From: KBS-96 sp964247975
Lineage (GTDB): Bacteria > Acidobacteriota > Terriglobia > Bryobacterales > Bryobacteraceae
Direction of reading: 5' to 3'
DNA: 64,000 nucleotides
Assembly (NCBI GenBank): GCA_964247975.1
Contig: CAXTWH010000023.1
Coordinates: 1-64,000 of the forward strand
Shown: positions 25,427 through 34,473 of the stretch, one piece after another
Position numbering within the stretch: position 1 is the stretch's first letter
How the letters are laid out: every line of letters starts with the position of its first letter
Program-made: the position numbers and the translations under genes
The notes under the pieces: model-generated
Database searches by the model: none
Told to the model about the DNA's origin: nothing
The model's input: only the letters and a program-made list of their open reading frames with translations

Positions 25427-26655
25427 TTGTCGGAATCCATATTCACGCCGATCAGGGAAGCTAAACGGCCGGCGATGGATGTCATTTGCATTTCCGGCTC
25501 CGCATGAGCGGTAATAGCAGGACCATAAGCGATGAAAATGCTTCGATAATCGGAGCGGGTAGGCCAGAACCCGTGATTGCCTTTTTCGGCAGGAGCGGTG
25601 AAGTATTTGCTTTCCGCGCCAAAACCGAACATAATGTGTTCAACAGGTTCAAAAGCAGCTACGCTTTTCGATAACTGCGGAGCATAACGGATGAGCTCGT
25701 CATGCGGAATTTCGCGGCCAATTCCGTATTCCGCGCCTTGCAGACTACGCAAGAGTTGAGCTACGGAATCATCGCTGGTAACGCAGACTCCTCCTAATGA
25801 CTGGAGATTTCCTTTTACCCCTCGCTGTGTCATCAGAACAGACAGATTGGCGCTTCTATCTACCCGCTCAAAACCATGATCGGAAACCACGGCCAGGTCG
25901 TACTGCGCCGGGAGAGCACGCAACATATCGCCGATCAGTTCATCAGTTCTTTCGAGAACCGCATTGGCGTTGACGGTAAACGGACCCTGGTCATGTTCTT
26001 CAGAATCAAGATCAACCAGATGCAGCAGAATCAGATCCGGCTGTTTTTTCTGAAGCAGGTATAAGGCGGCTAAAGTGCGGGTGCGATCATCCATCCATTG
26101 CTGAGGAAACGACGGATACAGGCGGGAAATCTCCGCCACCAAGCCGGGTGTTCCCTTTGCTTCAATACCGGCCAGATCCATAAAGCCGCCGTTGCGGCGC
26201 GTGAAATATTCGGGAAGATCGAAATCGATGTCCGCGCCGAGGGTCACGGGCCAGGTGATGCTGGCGGTGGTCAAGCCTTTTGCGTGCGCCGCCTGCCAGA
26301 GAGTTCGTGCTTTCAACAGATCCGGCGTCCAATAATAATCTCCGCCTTCCGAGTGAGGCCGCCGATTGCCCTGAATGCCATGCTGATCCGGTCGTTTGCC
26401 GGTGATCAGGGAAGTGTGGGAAGGCCAAGTGATGGTAGGGAAAACGCCTACTACGCCGTTCGCATAATTCCCTTCCTGCATCAGCTTGCGGAACGTTGGT
26501 ATTCGCAGGCCCATCTGGTCGCGGTCGCGCAGGTAGCGCCAATCCAGCCCATCCACCGAAATCACTAATAGTTTGCGGCGCGGCGGTTTTTCCTGCTGAA
26601 AATCAGCTTTCAGCAGGCAGCCGCACAGCAGCAGGCAAAGGAAAAATAAGCGCAT
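25414..26655 (-). CDS. exported type-I phosphodiesterase/nucleotide pyrophosphatase (alkaline phosphatase superfamily)
   Basis: A 413-residue exported enzyme. Its N-terminus MRLFFLCLLLCGCLLKA could be a lipoprotein signal (LLLCGC) or a normal signal peptide. The NPP family core is clear: LLVISVDGLDWRYL (first metal Asp), FPTITWPSHTSLITG with the nucleophile Thr, LILLHLVDLDSEEHDQG (metal Asp and His) and VVSDHGF, then a C-terminal His in EKGNHGFWP. Such enzymes split phosphodiester or pyrophosphate bonds of nucleotides or lipids. The ATG follows directly after the stop of a TonB-dependent receptor (TAAATG), so the two are translationally coupled. That suggests that the receptor's ligand is a phosphate ester, or that the enzyme releases phosphate for uptake. 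Confidence 0.9.
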   Translation of the reverse strand: MRLFFLCLLLCGCLLKADFQQEKPPRRKLLVISVDGLDWRYLRDRDQMGLRIPTFRKLMQEGNYANGVVGVFPTITWPSHTSLITGKRPDQHGIQGNRRPHSEGGDYYWTPDLLKARTLWQAAHAKGLTTASITWPVTLGADIDFDLPEYFTRRNGGFMDLAGIEAKGTPGLVAEISRLYPSFPQQWMDDRTRTLAALYLLQKKQPDLILLHLVDLDSEEHDQGPFTVNANAVLERTDELIGDMLRALPAQYDLAVVSDHGFERVDRSANLSVLMTQRGVKGNLQSLGGVCVTSDDSVAQLLRSLQGAEYGIGREIPHDELIRYAPQLSKSVAAFEPVEHIMFGFGAESKYFTAPAEKGNHGFWPTRSDYRSIFIAYGPAITAHAEPEMQMTSIAGRLASLIGVNMDSDNQPK

Positions 26656-29520
26656 TTAAAACCGCAAACGTGCGCCAAGCTGTATCTGGCGCGAATTGAA
26701 GGCGCTGGTAATCTGGCCGAAGTTGGCGGCGTTATATTGGGTGACCACTGCGCCGCCGCAGCCTCCGGCGTTGCAAGCCGCATTGGTCGAGTTCAGCAGG
26801 TTTTCCGCTTCGCCCATGATCTCCAGGCTAACCCGCTCCCGATAAAGGGGAAATATACGGCTAACACGAAGGTTTAGTTCATGAAAGCCGGGACCGCGAA
26901 AACGATTGCGAACGCCGAACAGCGGATAATCATTGTTCACGCCATCGTTGTTCAAATCCGATCCGGCAACGGATGTAAACGGGAAACCGGAAGTGACCGT
27001 AGCGTTGGGCGCGATTGTCCAATGATCAAACAGCAGACTGGCCCAAGCGCGTTTTTCGAGCCGCGGCTGCCAAACGCCTTGAAACACAAACCGATGCCGC
27101 TGGTCGCTCGATGAAAACGCCCAATCGCGGCGGATATTGGTGGAATCAGTAACGTTGCTTCCGTTATCGCCGACCGAATCGTTTTCGTTAAATCCCCAGC
27201 CGAGCGTATACGAAGCGGTGAACTGCAGATTCTGGCTAAAACGTTTGGCCACTCCCGCAAAACCGCCGTAATAAACAGAATTGCCCACAGACTGCAATTG
27301 GAAAATCTGATTGAATTGTGAGTTGGGCCGAGTGTTTGGAAAAACAGGCCGTCCGTCAGCAAGCAAGCGACTAGGATTTCCCAAATTTGTGTCGATCAAC
27401 AGCGGCTCGCGGTGTCCGCCGTACCATTGCGCGCCGATCGTGAGCGAAAAGTTGTGAGTCAATTCGCGCTCAACCTGCAGATTGGCTTGGTGAGCATACT
27501 GTGTTTTGAAATCCGGCGAAAAGCCGTACACAGAGGATTTCACCGGCGTTAATCCAGTGGGCGCGGCAAATGTGTTCGGGTACGCCGGAGCCAGCGCATT
27601 GGTGCCATTTACAGTAAACGTCTGCACCTGGGTTCCGTTGGAACGATCCACCAGCGATATCAAGCGCAGGTTCGGAGTATCGTACAAAATCCCGTAGCCG
27701 CCGCGCACCACCGTTTTCCCGTTGAACTGCCAAACGAACCCAAAGCGCGGCGCAAAATTGGAACTGTTGCTGGGAATGGTGCGCGAGATGGCTAAAGGAG
27801 CAGCAACGTTTAGTAGAGGATAAAAGCGGTATTCCCAGCGGATGCCGTAAGACAAACTGAGGTTCGGGCGCAATTGATAATGATCTTCCGCAAACAAATT
27901 CAAGGGACTCGTTCGGTGTTCCGCAGTGTTGTTGCCGAACTGCTGCGTCATCTGCGCGTAAGTGTAAGGCAACCTGGTAGCCGGATTAATTTGGTGATTG
28001 ATGGTTCCCAGATATTGGGTCAGGCCAGTGAAAGAATACTGCAACAGCAGCCGGTCGCTGGAATCCACATGAATCGTATCCGCGTCGACGCCGAATTTGA
28101 TCTGGTGAGCACCGGTCGTATAACTGAAATGATCAATAAAATTGAACTGGTCTTCTTCGTAATACTGCCCGGCGCTGGAATTGGAGCCAAGCGTGGCTAC
28201 TCCGCTGATGTTAATAATCGAGCCTATAGAGCCGCTGACGGGCGGACGGGTAAACTCGCGGCGCAGAAACCCGAATCGTAGTTCGTTCACGGTGCGCGGG
28301 TTTAGGAGGCTGGTCCATTGCGCGGCGGCTGTATCGTTCCGGTCATCAAAGTTATTGCCCGCGCTTTTCGGCATTAAACCGCCGGAAGTATTGTACTGCG
28401 AGGGAGTCATAAATTCGCTGTACCGGAAGTAGAAATCGTTAGCGGGGTTGAATTGATAATCAATCCGACCCAGGTAAGATTGAAACCGCTGTTTGAAAGG
28501 CGCTGATCCTAGATCGGAACTCGGGATGCCCAAGGCAGCCGCATTAGCCGGCGTAATGGTGATAGGCCGCGCGCCGTCTTCCGGCTCGTATTCGGCGCTG
28601 ACAAAATAAAACAGCTTGTCTGTTTTGATCGGCCCGCCGACGTTGGCCGAAAAAGTCGCCCATTGTTGAAACGGCTTCGGCAGCGGCGCCAGGGAGGGAC
28701 GTGCAATCAGGCCCGGCCGTCGCTCCAACAGCAGAAATTCGCCATGCGTATCGTTGGTTCCGCCTTTGGTAATCATGCTGATGATGCCGCCCACGGTCCG
28801 GCCATACTCGGCATCCATCGCATTCGCAATCACTTTTACTTCCTGAATGTCTTCCGGAGAGAAAATCCCCAGGCGGCCCGGTCCGCCGCGCTGCGTGTTG
28901 TCGATGCCGTCCACCATGAAAGCTTTTCTTTGCATGCCGCCAAAGGCGAAAGTTGGATTACCGAACTCATCGTCGCGGGTTCCATTAAGACCGGGGTTCA
29001 ACAGGGCCAGGTTGAAGGTATTGCGCGAAGTGATCGGCATGTTTTCCATCGAACGGGCATTCAAACTGCCGCCCACATCGAAGCTGCCGGTGTTAAGAAT
29101 ACTGGCATCGGATTCCACCGTAACGGCCTGCTGGGTGGAGCCCACTTCCAGCGGAACATTCACCAGGCTGGCGGCGTCGAGCTTTACGCCGATTCCCGAT
29201 TGCGTATAAGGCGCAAACCCGGGCGCGGACACTTCGAGTTTGTAGGTGCCTAGAGGAAGCAAAGGAACTTCATATTCCCCTTTTTCGTTGCTGGCGGCGC
29301 GGCGCTCGAAGCCGGTTTCAAGACCGGTGGCGCGCACTACGGCATTGGAAACCGGACTTCCGGAAGCGTCGGTGATTAAACCGCGAATCGTGCCGCTGAC
29401 CTGGCCGGTTTGGGCAGAAAGCGCGGCAGCAATAATCAGAATTACAGCGAACAGCTTAGAAAGCAGTACCCACGCCGGCCAATTCGCCCGAGCGGGTTTA
29501 TAGAGAAAACGGTTTAACAT
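26656..29520 (-). CDS. TonB-dependent receptor with carboxypeptidase-regulatory-like domain
   Basis: A 954-residue outer-membrane receptor of the oar/SusC-like type common in acidobacteria. A signal peptide (residues 1-40) is followed by a carboxypeptidase-regulatory-like domain (GTIRGLITDASGSPVSNAVV to about residue 125), the plug (about 130-230; MENMPITSRNTFNLALLNPG, VDGIDNTQRGGPGR) and a 22-strand barrel ending with an aromatic residue (RQIQLGARLRF). The ATG at 29520 was chosen over an upstream TTG because of AGGA 8 bases before it. It is the first gene of a two-gene unit with the phosphodiesterase. No separate SusD-like lipoprotein is present. The ligand is unknown. Confidence 0.93.
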   Translation of the reverse strand: MLNRFLYKPARANWPAWVLLSKLFAVILIIAAALSAQTGQVSGTIRGLITDASGSPVSNAVVRATGLETGFERRAASNEKGEYEVPLLPLGTYKLEVSAPGFAPYTQSGIGVKLDAASLVNVPLEVGSTQQAVTVESDASILNTGSFDVGGSLNARSMENMPITSRNTFNLALLNPGLNGTRDDEFGNPTFAFGGMQRKAFMVDGIDNTQRGGPGRLGIFSPEDIQEVKVIANAMDAEYGRTVGGIISMITKGGTNDTHGEFLLLERRPGLIARPSLAPLPKPFQQWATFSANVGGPIKTDKLFYFVSAEYEPEDGARPITITPANAAALGIPSSDLGSAPFKQRFQSYLGRIDYQFNPANDFYFRYSEFMTPSQYNTSGGLMPKSAGNNFDDRNDTAAAQWTSLLNPRTVNELRFGFLRREFTRPPVSGSIGSIINISGVATLGSNSSAGQYYEEDQFNFIDHFSYTTGAHQIKFGVDADTIHVDSSDRLLLQYSFTGLTQYLGTINHQINPATRLPYTYAQMTQQFGNNTAEHRTSPLNLFAEDHYQLRPNLSLSYGIRWEYRFYPLLNVAAPLAISRTIPSNSSNFAPRFGFVWQFNGKTVVRGGYGILYDTPNLRLISLVDRSNGTQVQTFTVNGTNALAPAYPNTFAAPTGLTPVKSSVYGFSPDFKTQYAHQANLQVERELTHNFSLTIGAQWYGGHREPLLIDTNLGNPSRLLADGRPVFPNTRPNSQFNQIFQLQSVGNSVYYGGFAGVAKRFSQNLQFTASYTLGWGFNENDSVGDNGSNVTDSTNIRRDWAFSSSDQRHRFVFQGVWQPRLEKRAWASLLFDHWTIAPNATVTSGFPFTSVAGSDLNNDGVNNDYPLFGVRNRFRGPGFHELNLRVSRIFPLYRERVSLEIMGEAENLLNSTNAACNAGGCGGAVVTQYNAANFGQITSAFNSRQIQLGARLRF

Positions 29521-29749
29521 TGCCCATCCTGAAGCGATCAATTCAACAACGTGGATTGTTCCCGAAAAGCAATGCTTAGTATGGGCATGGCTGGATCAAC
29601 TTCAGATGACAACGCGGTGAAACCTTGAATACACGATCCCAGCGAAAATTTCGAAGTTTCTCAGTCATCACTCGGCAGTGATGCAGATTACAGAAACCTT
29701 CACACTCCTGGGCGGAGTCCATTATGTAAAGAGGGTTTTCTATTTAACT

Positions 29750-32700
29750 ATGCGGACTGGGTTCCGTTGTTTTATTTTTGCCGTCAACATCGTTTTGTTC
29801 ACGGCATTCGCGTTTGCGCAAACAAATGTCCTGACTTACCACAATGACAATGCGCGTACCGGCCAGAACCTGAGCGAAACTCAGTTGACGCCGGCAAACG
29901 TCAATTCCGCCAGCTTCGGCAAGCTTTTCAACCTGATAGTGGACGGCAAGGTGGACGCGCAGCCGTTGTATGTTTCCGGCCTTTCGATACCAGGCGCGGG
30001 CGTTTACAACGTTGTTTTCGTTCCCACTGAACACGATAGTGTTTATGCTTTTGACGCGGCAACCGGAAACAAGCTTTGGCAGATTTCCGTTCTGAAACCG
30101 GGTGAAACCACATCAGATGCGAGAAACTGCGGCCAGGTTATTCCGGAAATCGGCATTACTGCCACGCCGGTGATTGATTTGAAAGCAGGGCCGCACGGAA
30201 CCATTTACCTGGTGAGCATGAGCAAGGACGCATCGGGCAATTACTACCAAAGGCTTCATGCCCTGGACCTCACCAGCGGCGCGGAAGAATTTGGCGGACC
30301 CATCGATGTACATGCTACGTATCCGGGAACAGGCGAAAATTCCGTGAACGGGTCGGTGGTGTTCGATCCGAAACAGTACAAAGAGCGAGCCGCTTTGCTG
30401 TTGTTGAACGGAGTGGTTTACACCAGTTGGACTTCCCACTGCGACATTCAGCCCTATACCGGCTGGACAATCGGCTACGACGAATCGACGCTCGCCCAAA
30501 CATCAATATTTAATTTCGCGCCCAACGGGAGTGAAGCTTCTATCTGGGATTCCGGTGCGGGTCCTGCTAGCGATGCAAACGGCAATCTATACTTCTCGGT
30601 GGCAAACGGCACGTTCGACACCAACTTGAACTCGCAGGGTTTTCCGAGCCAAGCCGATTACGGCAATTCGTTCCTGAAATTGCAACTAACAAATGGAAAA
30701 CTGCAGGCGGCTGATTACTGGACGATGTACAACACTATAGCCGAATCCGACCGTGATGAGGATTTAGGGTCCGGCGGGTTGCTGCTGATTCCTGATGTGC
30801 AGGATGGAAGCGGCCAGATAAAGCATTTGGGAGTGGGTGCCGGAAAAGACGCCAATGTTTACCTGTTTGACCGGGATAACATGGGCAAATTCAACTCGAC
30901 CAACAACAGCAACATTTATCAGGAGCTTCCGAACGCTTTGCAGGGCGGCGAGTATGGAATGCCTGCGTGGTTTAACGGCACGGTTTACTTCGGCGCAGTG
31001 GGGGATTCCATTCGCGCGTTTCCGCTTTCCGCCGGAAAACTTTCCGCTACGCCCTCGTCGATTACAAGCAATAGATTTCCTTATCCGGGCAGCATCCCAA
31101 GCGTTTCCGCCAACGGCGCTGCGAATGGAATTGTGTGGGCCGTGGAAAGCTCAAACGCAGCAGTGCTGCACGCTTATGACGCGACGAATTTAGGAACGGA
31201 GCTTTACAACAGCAACCAGGTCGCTAACGGCCGAGACCAATTCGGCGCGGGCAACAAATTTATTGCGCCGACCATTGCCGACGGCAAAGTGTTTGTGGGA
31301 ACGCAGAACAGCGTGGGCGTGTTTGGATTGTTTCAACCGCCCACTGTTTCCGCTCCGGCTCCTCCTGCTCCGACGCCGGTTCCGGTTTCACCAAGCGCGA
31401 TTTTATTGAGTGCTTCCCCTGCTGCAATCACAGCCGGTACAGCGGTGGTGTTTACGGCAACAGTTTCATCAGCAGCGGGCGTTCCCGGCGGCTCCGTTGC
31501 ATTTAGCGAAGGAACAACGGTTTTGGAAACAGGTTCATTGAATGCTAATGGCGTGGCTGTTTTTTCCACGGGCGCTTTAGGAGTCGGCACACATTCCATT
31601 GTGGCCGCTTATTCTGGCTCCGCTGCTTTTGCGGCCAGCACATCAGCACAAGCGTCAGTGACAGTTGTTCCCGCGCCAACCGCGCAGACTTCGTTTACGG
31701 TAGCTCCGGTGCAGGTGCTTCCCGGCGTTACGGTCGGGTCAACCACAGTCACTTGGAGCACTCCAAGTGCCGGCGCGGTGGAAGTTCATGTGGGCGCGCC
31801 TAACGGCCCGTTGTTTACTTATGCCGGTTCTTCCGGTTCCGCCCAAACCGGCAATTGGGTAACGGACGGCGAAGTCTTCTTTCTTCAGGATGTGACGAAT
31901 GGCAAAAGTCTTACACCAGCCAATACGCTTGCCTTAGCAACGGCAAAATTAAGTGCTTCCGCTTTACAGGGGACTTTAACCATCAGCCCGAACCCGATCA
32001 GCGCGGCGGACGGAATTTTCGGCACAGCTACTTTAAACTGGAATAGTTCTTCGAGCGCACTGGTGGAAGTGCGGGTCAATGCGCCCAACGGACCCTTGTT
32101 CGCTGCCGGAAGTTCGCAAGGCAGCGCCACCGCGAACGGCTGGGTAACGAACGGCATGACGTTTTACTTGCAAGACGTGAGCCAGGGGGAAATCCTGACG
32201 CCGAGTTACACCATTGCTACCGCCACCGCCACTGTGCAAAGAACGGCGGAGAACGGCTATCTGCTCAGCGACGCCAACCCGATCACGGTATCGCCCGGTC
32301 AGTTGCTGGCTTCAGCTAACCTGAACTGGAACACCACCACCGCCAACCTGGTGGAAGTGCATGTCGGCTCGCCCGATGGTCCGTTGTTTGCTCGCGGTGG
32401 TCCACAGGGCAGCGCGGCGGCAAATGGCTGGATTACGGATGGAACCGTATTCTTTTTGCAGGATGTCAGCAGCAATCAACCGTTAACGGCGCTTTCCACC
32501 ATTGCCGCGCAGACCATACATTTCAGCGCGTCGCCAAGCGGTGTTTCGCTGCAAGCCAGTCCAAATCCGATTCTGGTTTTGTCCGGCGCCGGTTTAGGCA
32601 CAACCACTTTGTTCTGGAATGCGCCGGGCGTTTCGCTGGTGGAGTTGCATGTCGGCTCTCCCGCAGGACCGCTGTTTGCTCAAGGCGCTTCGCAGGGCAG

Positions 32701-32833
32701 CGCGATCGCTACCGGTTGGGTGCGCGAAGGGCTGGTGTTCTACCTGCAGGATGTCAGCAATGGCAAGCCGTTGACCGCTGCGAATACATTGGCTACAGTG
32801 ACGGCGCACGTTTTGGTGACAGCGGCCCAGTAG
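29750..32833 (+). CDS. exported PQQ-type beta-propeller protein with Ig-like domain and four tandem unknown modules
   Basis: A 1027-residue exported protein. Signal peptide (FIFAVNIVLFTAFAFA), then a beta-propeller of the PQQ-dehydrogenase-like type (about 20-530) with repeats such as VYAFDAATGNKLWQI, IYLVSMSKDASGNYYQRLHA and VYLFDRDNMGKF, a bacterial Ig-like domain (about 540-645, VPGGSVAFSEGTTVLETG), then four copies of a roughly 95-residue module to the C-terminus. Each copy has VEVHVGxPxGPLF, GSAxxxGWV and VFFLQDVxxGxxLT. The longer frame starts at 29678; the ATG at 29750 places the signal peptide correctly. The propeller often appears in acidobacterial surface proteins; no catalytic residues for PQQ are certain. 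Confidence 0.85.
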   Translation: MRTGFRCFIFAVNIVLFTAFAFAQTNVLTYHNDNARTGQNLSETQLTPANVNSASFGKLFNLIVDGKVDAQPLYVSGLSIPGAGVYNVVFVPTEHDSVYAFDAATGNKLWQISVLKPGETTSDARNCGQVIPEIGITATPVIDLKAGPHGTIYLVSMSKDASGNYYQRLHALDLTSGAEEFGGPIDVHATYPGTGENSVNGSVVFDPKQYKERAALLLLNGVVYTSWTSHCDIQPYTGWTIGYDESTLAQTSIFNFAPNGSEASIWDSGAGPASDANGNLYFSVANGTFDTNLNSQGFPSQADYGNSFLKLQLTNGKLQAADYWTMYNTIAESDRDEDLGSGGLLLIPDVQDGSGQIKHLGVGAGKDANVYLFDRDNMGKFNSTNNSNIYQELPNALQGGEYGMPAWFNGTVYFGAVGDSIRAFPLSAGKLSATPSSITSNRFPYPGSIPSVSANGAANGIVWAVESSNAAVLHAYDATNLGTELYNSNQVANGRDQFGAGNKFIAPTIADGKVFVGTQNSVGVFGLFQPPTVSAPAPPAPTPVPVSPSAILLSASPAAITAGTAVVFTATVSSAAGVPGGSVAFSEGTTVLETGSLNANGVAVFSTGALGVGTHSIVAAYSGSAAFAASTSAQASVTVVPAPTAQTSFTVAPVQVLPGVTVGSTTVTWSTPSAGAVEVHVGAPNGPLFTYAGSSGSAQTGNWVTDGEVFFLQDVTNGKSLTPANTLALATAKLSASALQGTLTISPNPISAADGIFGTATLNWNSSSSALVEVRVNAPNGPLFAAGSSQGSATANGWVTNGMTFYLQDVSQGEILTPSYTIATATATVQRTAENGYLLSDANPITVSPGQLLASANLNWNTTTANLVEVHVGSPDGPLFARGGPQGSAAANGWITDGTVFFLQDVSSNQPLTALSTIAAQTIHFSASPSGVSLQASPNPILVLSGAGLGTTTLFWNAPGVSLVELHVGSPAGPLFAQGASQGSAIATGWVREGLVFYLQDVSNGKPLTAANTLATVTAHVLVTAAQ
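31687..32830 (+). repeat. four tandem copies of an unknown ~95-residue module (protein-level repeat)
   Basis: Within the propeller protein four copies of about 285 bases each follow one another. Copies start near 31687, 31972, 32257 and 32542. Shared positions include VEVHVG or VELHVG, GPLFA, GSAxAxGW, V/I-x-D/N/E-G and FFLQDV or FYLQDV, then LT and A-T near the end. DNA identity is moderate, so the copies are old. The pattern is consistent with a carbohydrate- or cell-wall-binding beta module, but I do not know a family for it. Confidence 0.75.
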
Positions 32834-32910
32834 GAAACGGGAGCAAAGTGGGTGTTTGCTATCCGGCAGACTCCCGCATATTGTGTTAGCGTAATTCGTA
32901 AGAGGAATGT

Positions 32911-33795
32911 ATGTCATCATCTAGACGCGATTTTCTGAAAGCCAGCTTAGCCGCCGCTGCTTTACCCGCTGTTGCCGGTGCTGCCACCCCCACAAAAGCC
33001 GCCGCCACTGATTGGGTCACCCTGGGAAAATCAAACGTTCAGGTAACACGCCTGGCATTCGGAACAGGAACGCATTCCGGCGCGCAGCAGCGCCACTTGG
33101 GCCAAGAAGAATTTACGCGTCTGGTGCATTACGCCTATGACAATGGCATCCGCTTTTTTGAAACTGCGGACGCTTATCACGGCATGCCGGAAATGCTTTC
33201 GGTGGCGCTGAAAGGATACCCGCGTAATTCCTACCGGTTGATGACTAAGTATGATGTGCATCACTCGGAAGACCCGATGGCAGCCGTCCACCGGCTGAAC
33301 GGGGCTTTAGGCACGGAATATGTAGATATCATGCTGCTTCATTGCGTGCGCAGCCCGAACTGGCCGGACGAAACGAAGCATTTGCAGGACGCTTTTCAAG
33401 AAGCAAAACAGAAGAAGCTCATGATGGCGCACGGAGCTTCCGTACATGGCAAGCAAGCATTGGCGGCGTTTCCGGGCAATCCGTTTCTCGATGTAGCTAT
33501 GATTCGCATGAATCACGACGGCACGCGCATGGATACGCCGTCCATGCAGGACATTGACGATAAAGGCGATGTTCCGTTCGTTGTGGATCACATGCAGCGG
33601 ACGAAAGCCGCGGGCGCGGGCATCATCAGCATGAAACTGGTCGGCGAGGGCCGGTTCAAAAATCCGGACGACCGCCAAGCCGCTTTGAATTACGCTTTCC
33701 GCAAAGCAGGCGTCGATTGTGTGACCATCGGCTTCGGAAGCACGGGCGAAGTGGATGAAGCCATCAAGCGGATTTCAACGGCGTTGAACGCTTAA
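32911..33795 (+). CDS. Tat-exported aldo/keto reductase
   Basis: A 294-residue aldo/keto reductase with a twin-arginine signal (SSRRDFLKASLAAAALPAVAG), so it likely works outside the cytoplasm, which is unusual for an NADP-dependent family. The catalytic tetrad is present: Asp and Tyr in FFETADAYHGMPE (about 85-97), Lys in LMTKYDVHH (about 112) and His in DIMLLHC (about 147). The cofactor part follows around KLMMAHGASVHG. The neighbouring upstream gene is the exported propeller protein on the same strand, 78 bases away. It might instead be a redox-inactive or oxidoreductase-like exported enzyme; the substrate is unknown. Confidence 0.88.
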   Translation: MSSSRRDFLKASLAAAALPAVAGAATPTKAAATDWVTLGKSNVQVTRLAFGTGTHSGAQQRHLGQEEFTRLVHYAYDNGIRFFETADAYHGMPEMLSVALKGYPRNSYRLMTKYDVHHSEDPMAAVHRLNGALGTEYVDIMLLHCVRSPNWPDETKHLQDAFQEAKQKKLMMAHGASVHGKQALAAFPGNPFLDVAMIRMNHDGTRMDTPSMQDIDDKGDVPFVVDHMQRTKAAGAGIISMKLVGEGRFKNPDDRQAALNYAFRKAGVDCVTIGFGSTGEVDEAIKRISTALNA

Positions 33796-33841
33796 CAGTT
33801 ATAGTTACTGAATTAGTAATTGGATTTCATGACAAAGCCGT

Positions 33842-34057
33842 CTAGCCGCTAGTTCGGCAGCTATGACCGCGCGCCGCTTCCGTTTTGGTGATCCGTTGGC
33901 CACAACCGCGCGGACAAATCACAAACTGCGGCTTCCGCCCTGCTCCCGGGCGCGCACCACCTGCTGTTACGCGACGCGCTGCCTGAATCTGCCCTGCGCG
34001 GCGCAAGATAAGATCCTCCGGAATGGATTCGATGTTCCAGCTTGGTTTGTAATCCAA
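33842..34057 (-). CDS. small Cys/His-containing protein, third gene of hicAB unit
   Basis: A 71-residue basic protein. It begins with TTG one base after the hicB stop, so it is probably translated by reinitiation within the hicA-hicB transcript. The N-terminal half reads SIPEDLILRRAGQIQAARR, the middle has a GGARPGAGRKP basic glycine/proline patch like those before DNA-binding domains, and the C-terminus has CPRGCG and HSC (C-x3-C-x16-H-x-C), a candidate zinc site. Because hicB lacks its usual DNA-binding domain, this could supply DNA binding for the operator upstream of hicA. That is inference; no family is recognised. Confidence 0.6.
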   Translation of the reverse strand: MDYKPSWNIESIPEDLILRRAGQIQAARRVTAGGARPGAGRKPQFVICPRGCGQRITKTEAARGHSCRTSG

Positions 34058-34058
34058 G

Positions 34059-34271
34059 TCAGGCTACTTTCACCGTAAAGCCGCTGCTGGTTGGCTCGGG
34101 AATGGGAAGCCCGTCTTCACGCATGCCTTTCAAATGGAGTTTAATAGCTTCCTGAATAAGCTGCTCCACTTCCGGGCGGCTTGGGGCTGTCGCTACGCAA
34201 CCGGGCAGGTCCGGCACGTAAGCGCCCCAATCACTTTGCGGTTCCTTTTCAAGGATGACGATGTATTCCAT
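34059..34271 (-). CDS. hicB: HicB antitoxin, short form
   Basis: A 70-residue HicB of the partial-RNase-H fold type. The family core MEYIVILEKEPQSDWGAYVPD is followed by LPGCVATAPSRPEVEQLIQEAIKLHLKGM, the usual stretch with the Gly-Cys bulge. Full-length HicBs have a C-terminal ribbon-helix-helix or helix-turn-helix domain (giving about 110-140 residues); here the protein ends after the antitoxin core. It neutralises HicA by blocking its catalytic His. The gap to hicA is five bases. Confidence 0.9.
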   Translation of the reverse strand: MEYIVILEKEPQSDWGAYVPDLPGCVATAPSRPEVEQLIQEAIKLHLKGMREDGLPIPEPTSSGFTVKVA

Positions 34272-34276
34272 TATGT

Positions 34277-34468
34277 TTATTTCTCCTGGATCTGAGCTTG
34301 CTGGAAAATGCTTTTCACAGTCTTCGTCGGTGGTTCAGCCCCGAGTTTTCCAGCGATTGTGACGCGTCCGGGCTTCACAGGATGCTTGAATTGACGGTGG
34401 CTGCCGGTTTGCCCGACTTGCCGCCATCCGTCTGCTTCCACCCGCTTGATGATGTCCCGAACCTTCAC
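34277..34468 (-). CDS. hicA: HicA toxin, mRNA interferase
   Basis: A 63-residue dsRNA-binding-like toxin that cleaves mRNA. MKVRDIIKRVEADGW opens the fold and TGSHRQFKHP holds the catalytic His24. The C-terminus GAEPPTKTVKSIFQQAQIQ is the usual end helix. It starts with GTG at 34468, with no clear ribosome site between it and the palindrome five bases away, which suggests a leaderless or very short leader transcript. It is first in the hicA-hicB-third-gene unit. Confidence 0.92.
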   Translation of the reverse strand: MKVRDIIKRVEADGWRQVGQTGSHRQFKHPVKPGRVTIAGKLGAEPPTKTVKSIFQQAQIQEK

Positions 34469-34473
34469 GTATT

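Noticed and set aside
26881..27114. Small plus-strand frames opposite the receptor barrel
   Set aside because: No start signals and fully explained by the receptor gene.
28663..29253. A 196-residue plus-strand frame across the TonB receptor gene
   Set aside because: It is antisense to well-conserved receptor sequence and has no ribosome site or recognisable domain; it is a shadow.
33842..34057. The GGARPGAGRKP patch as a sign of a phage terminase small subunit
   Set aside because: The protein is too short, has no helix-turn-helix pattern after the patch and no phage genes are near.
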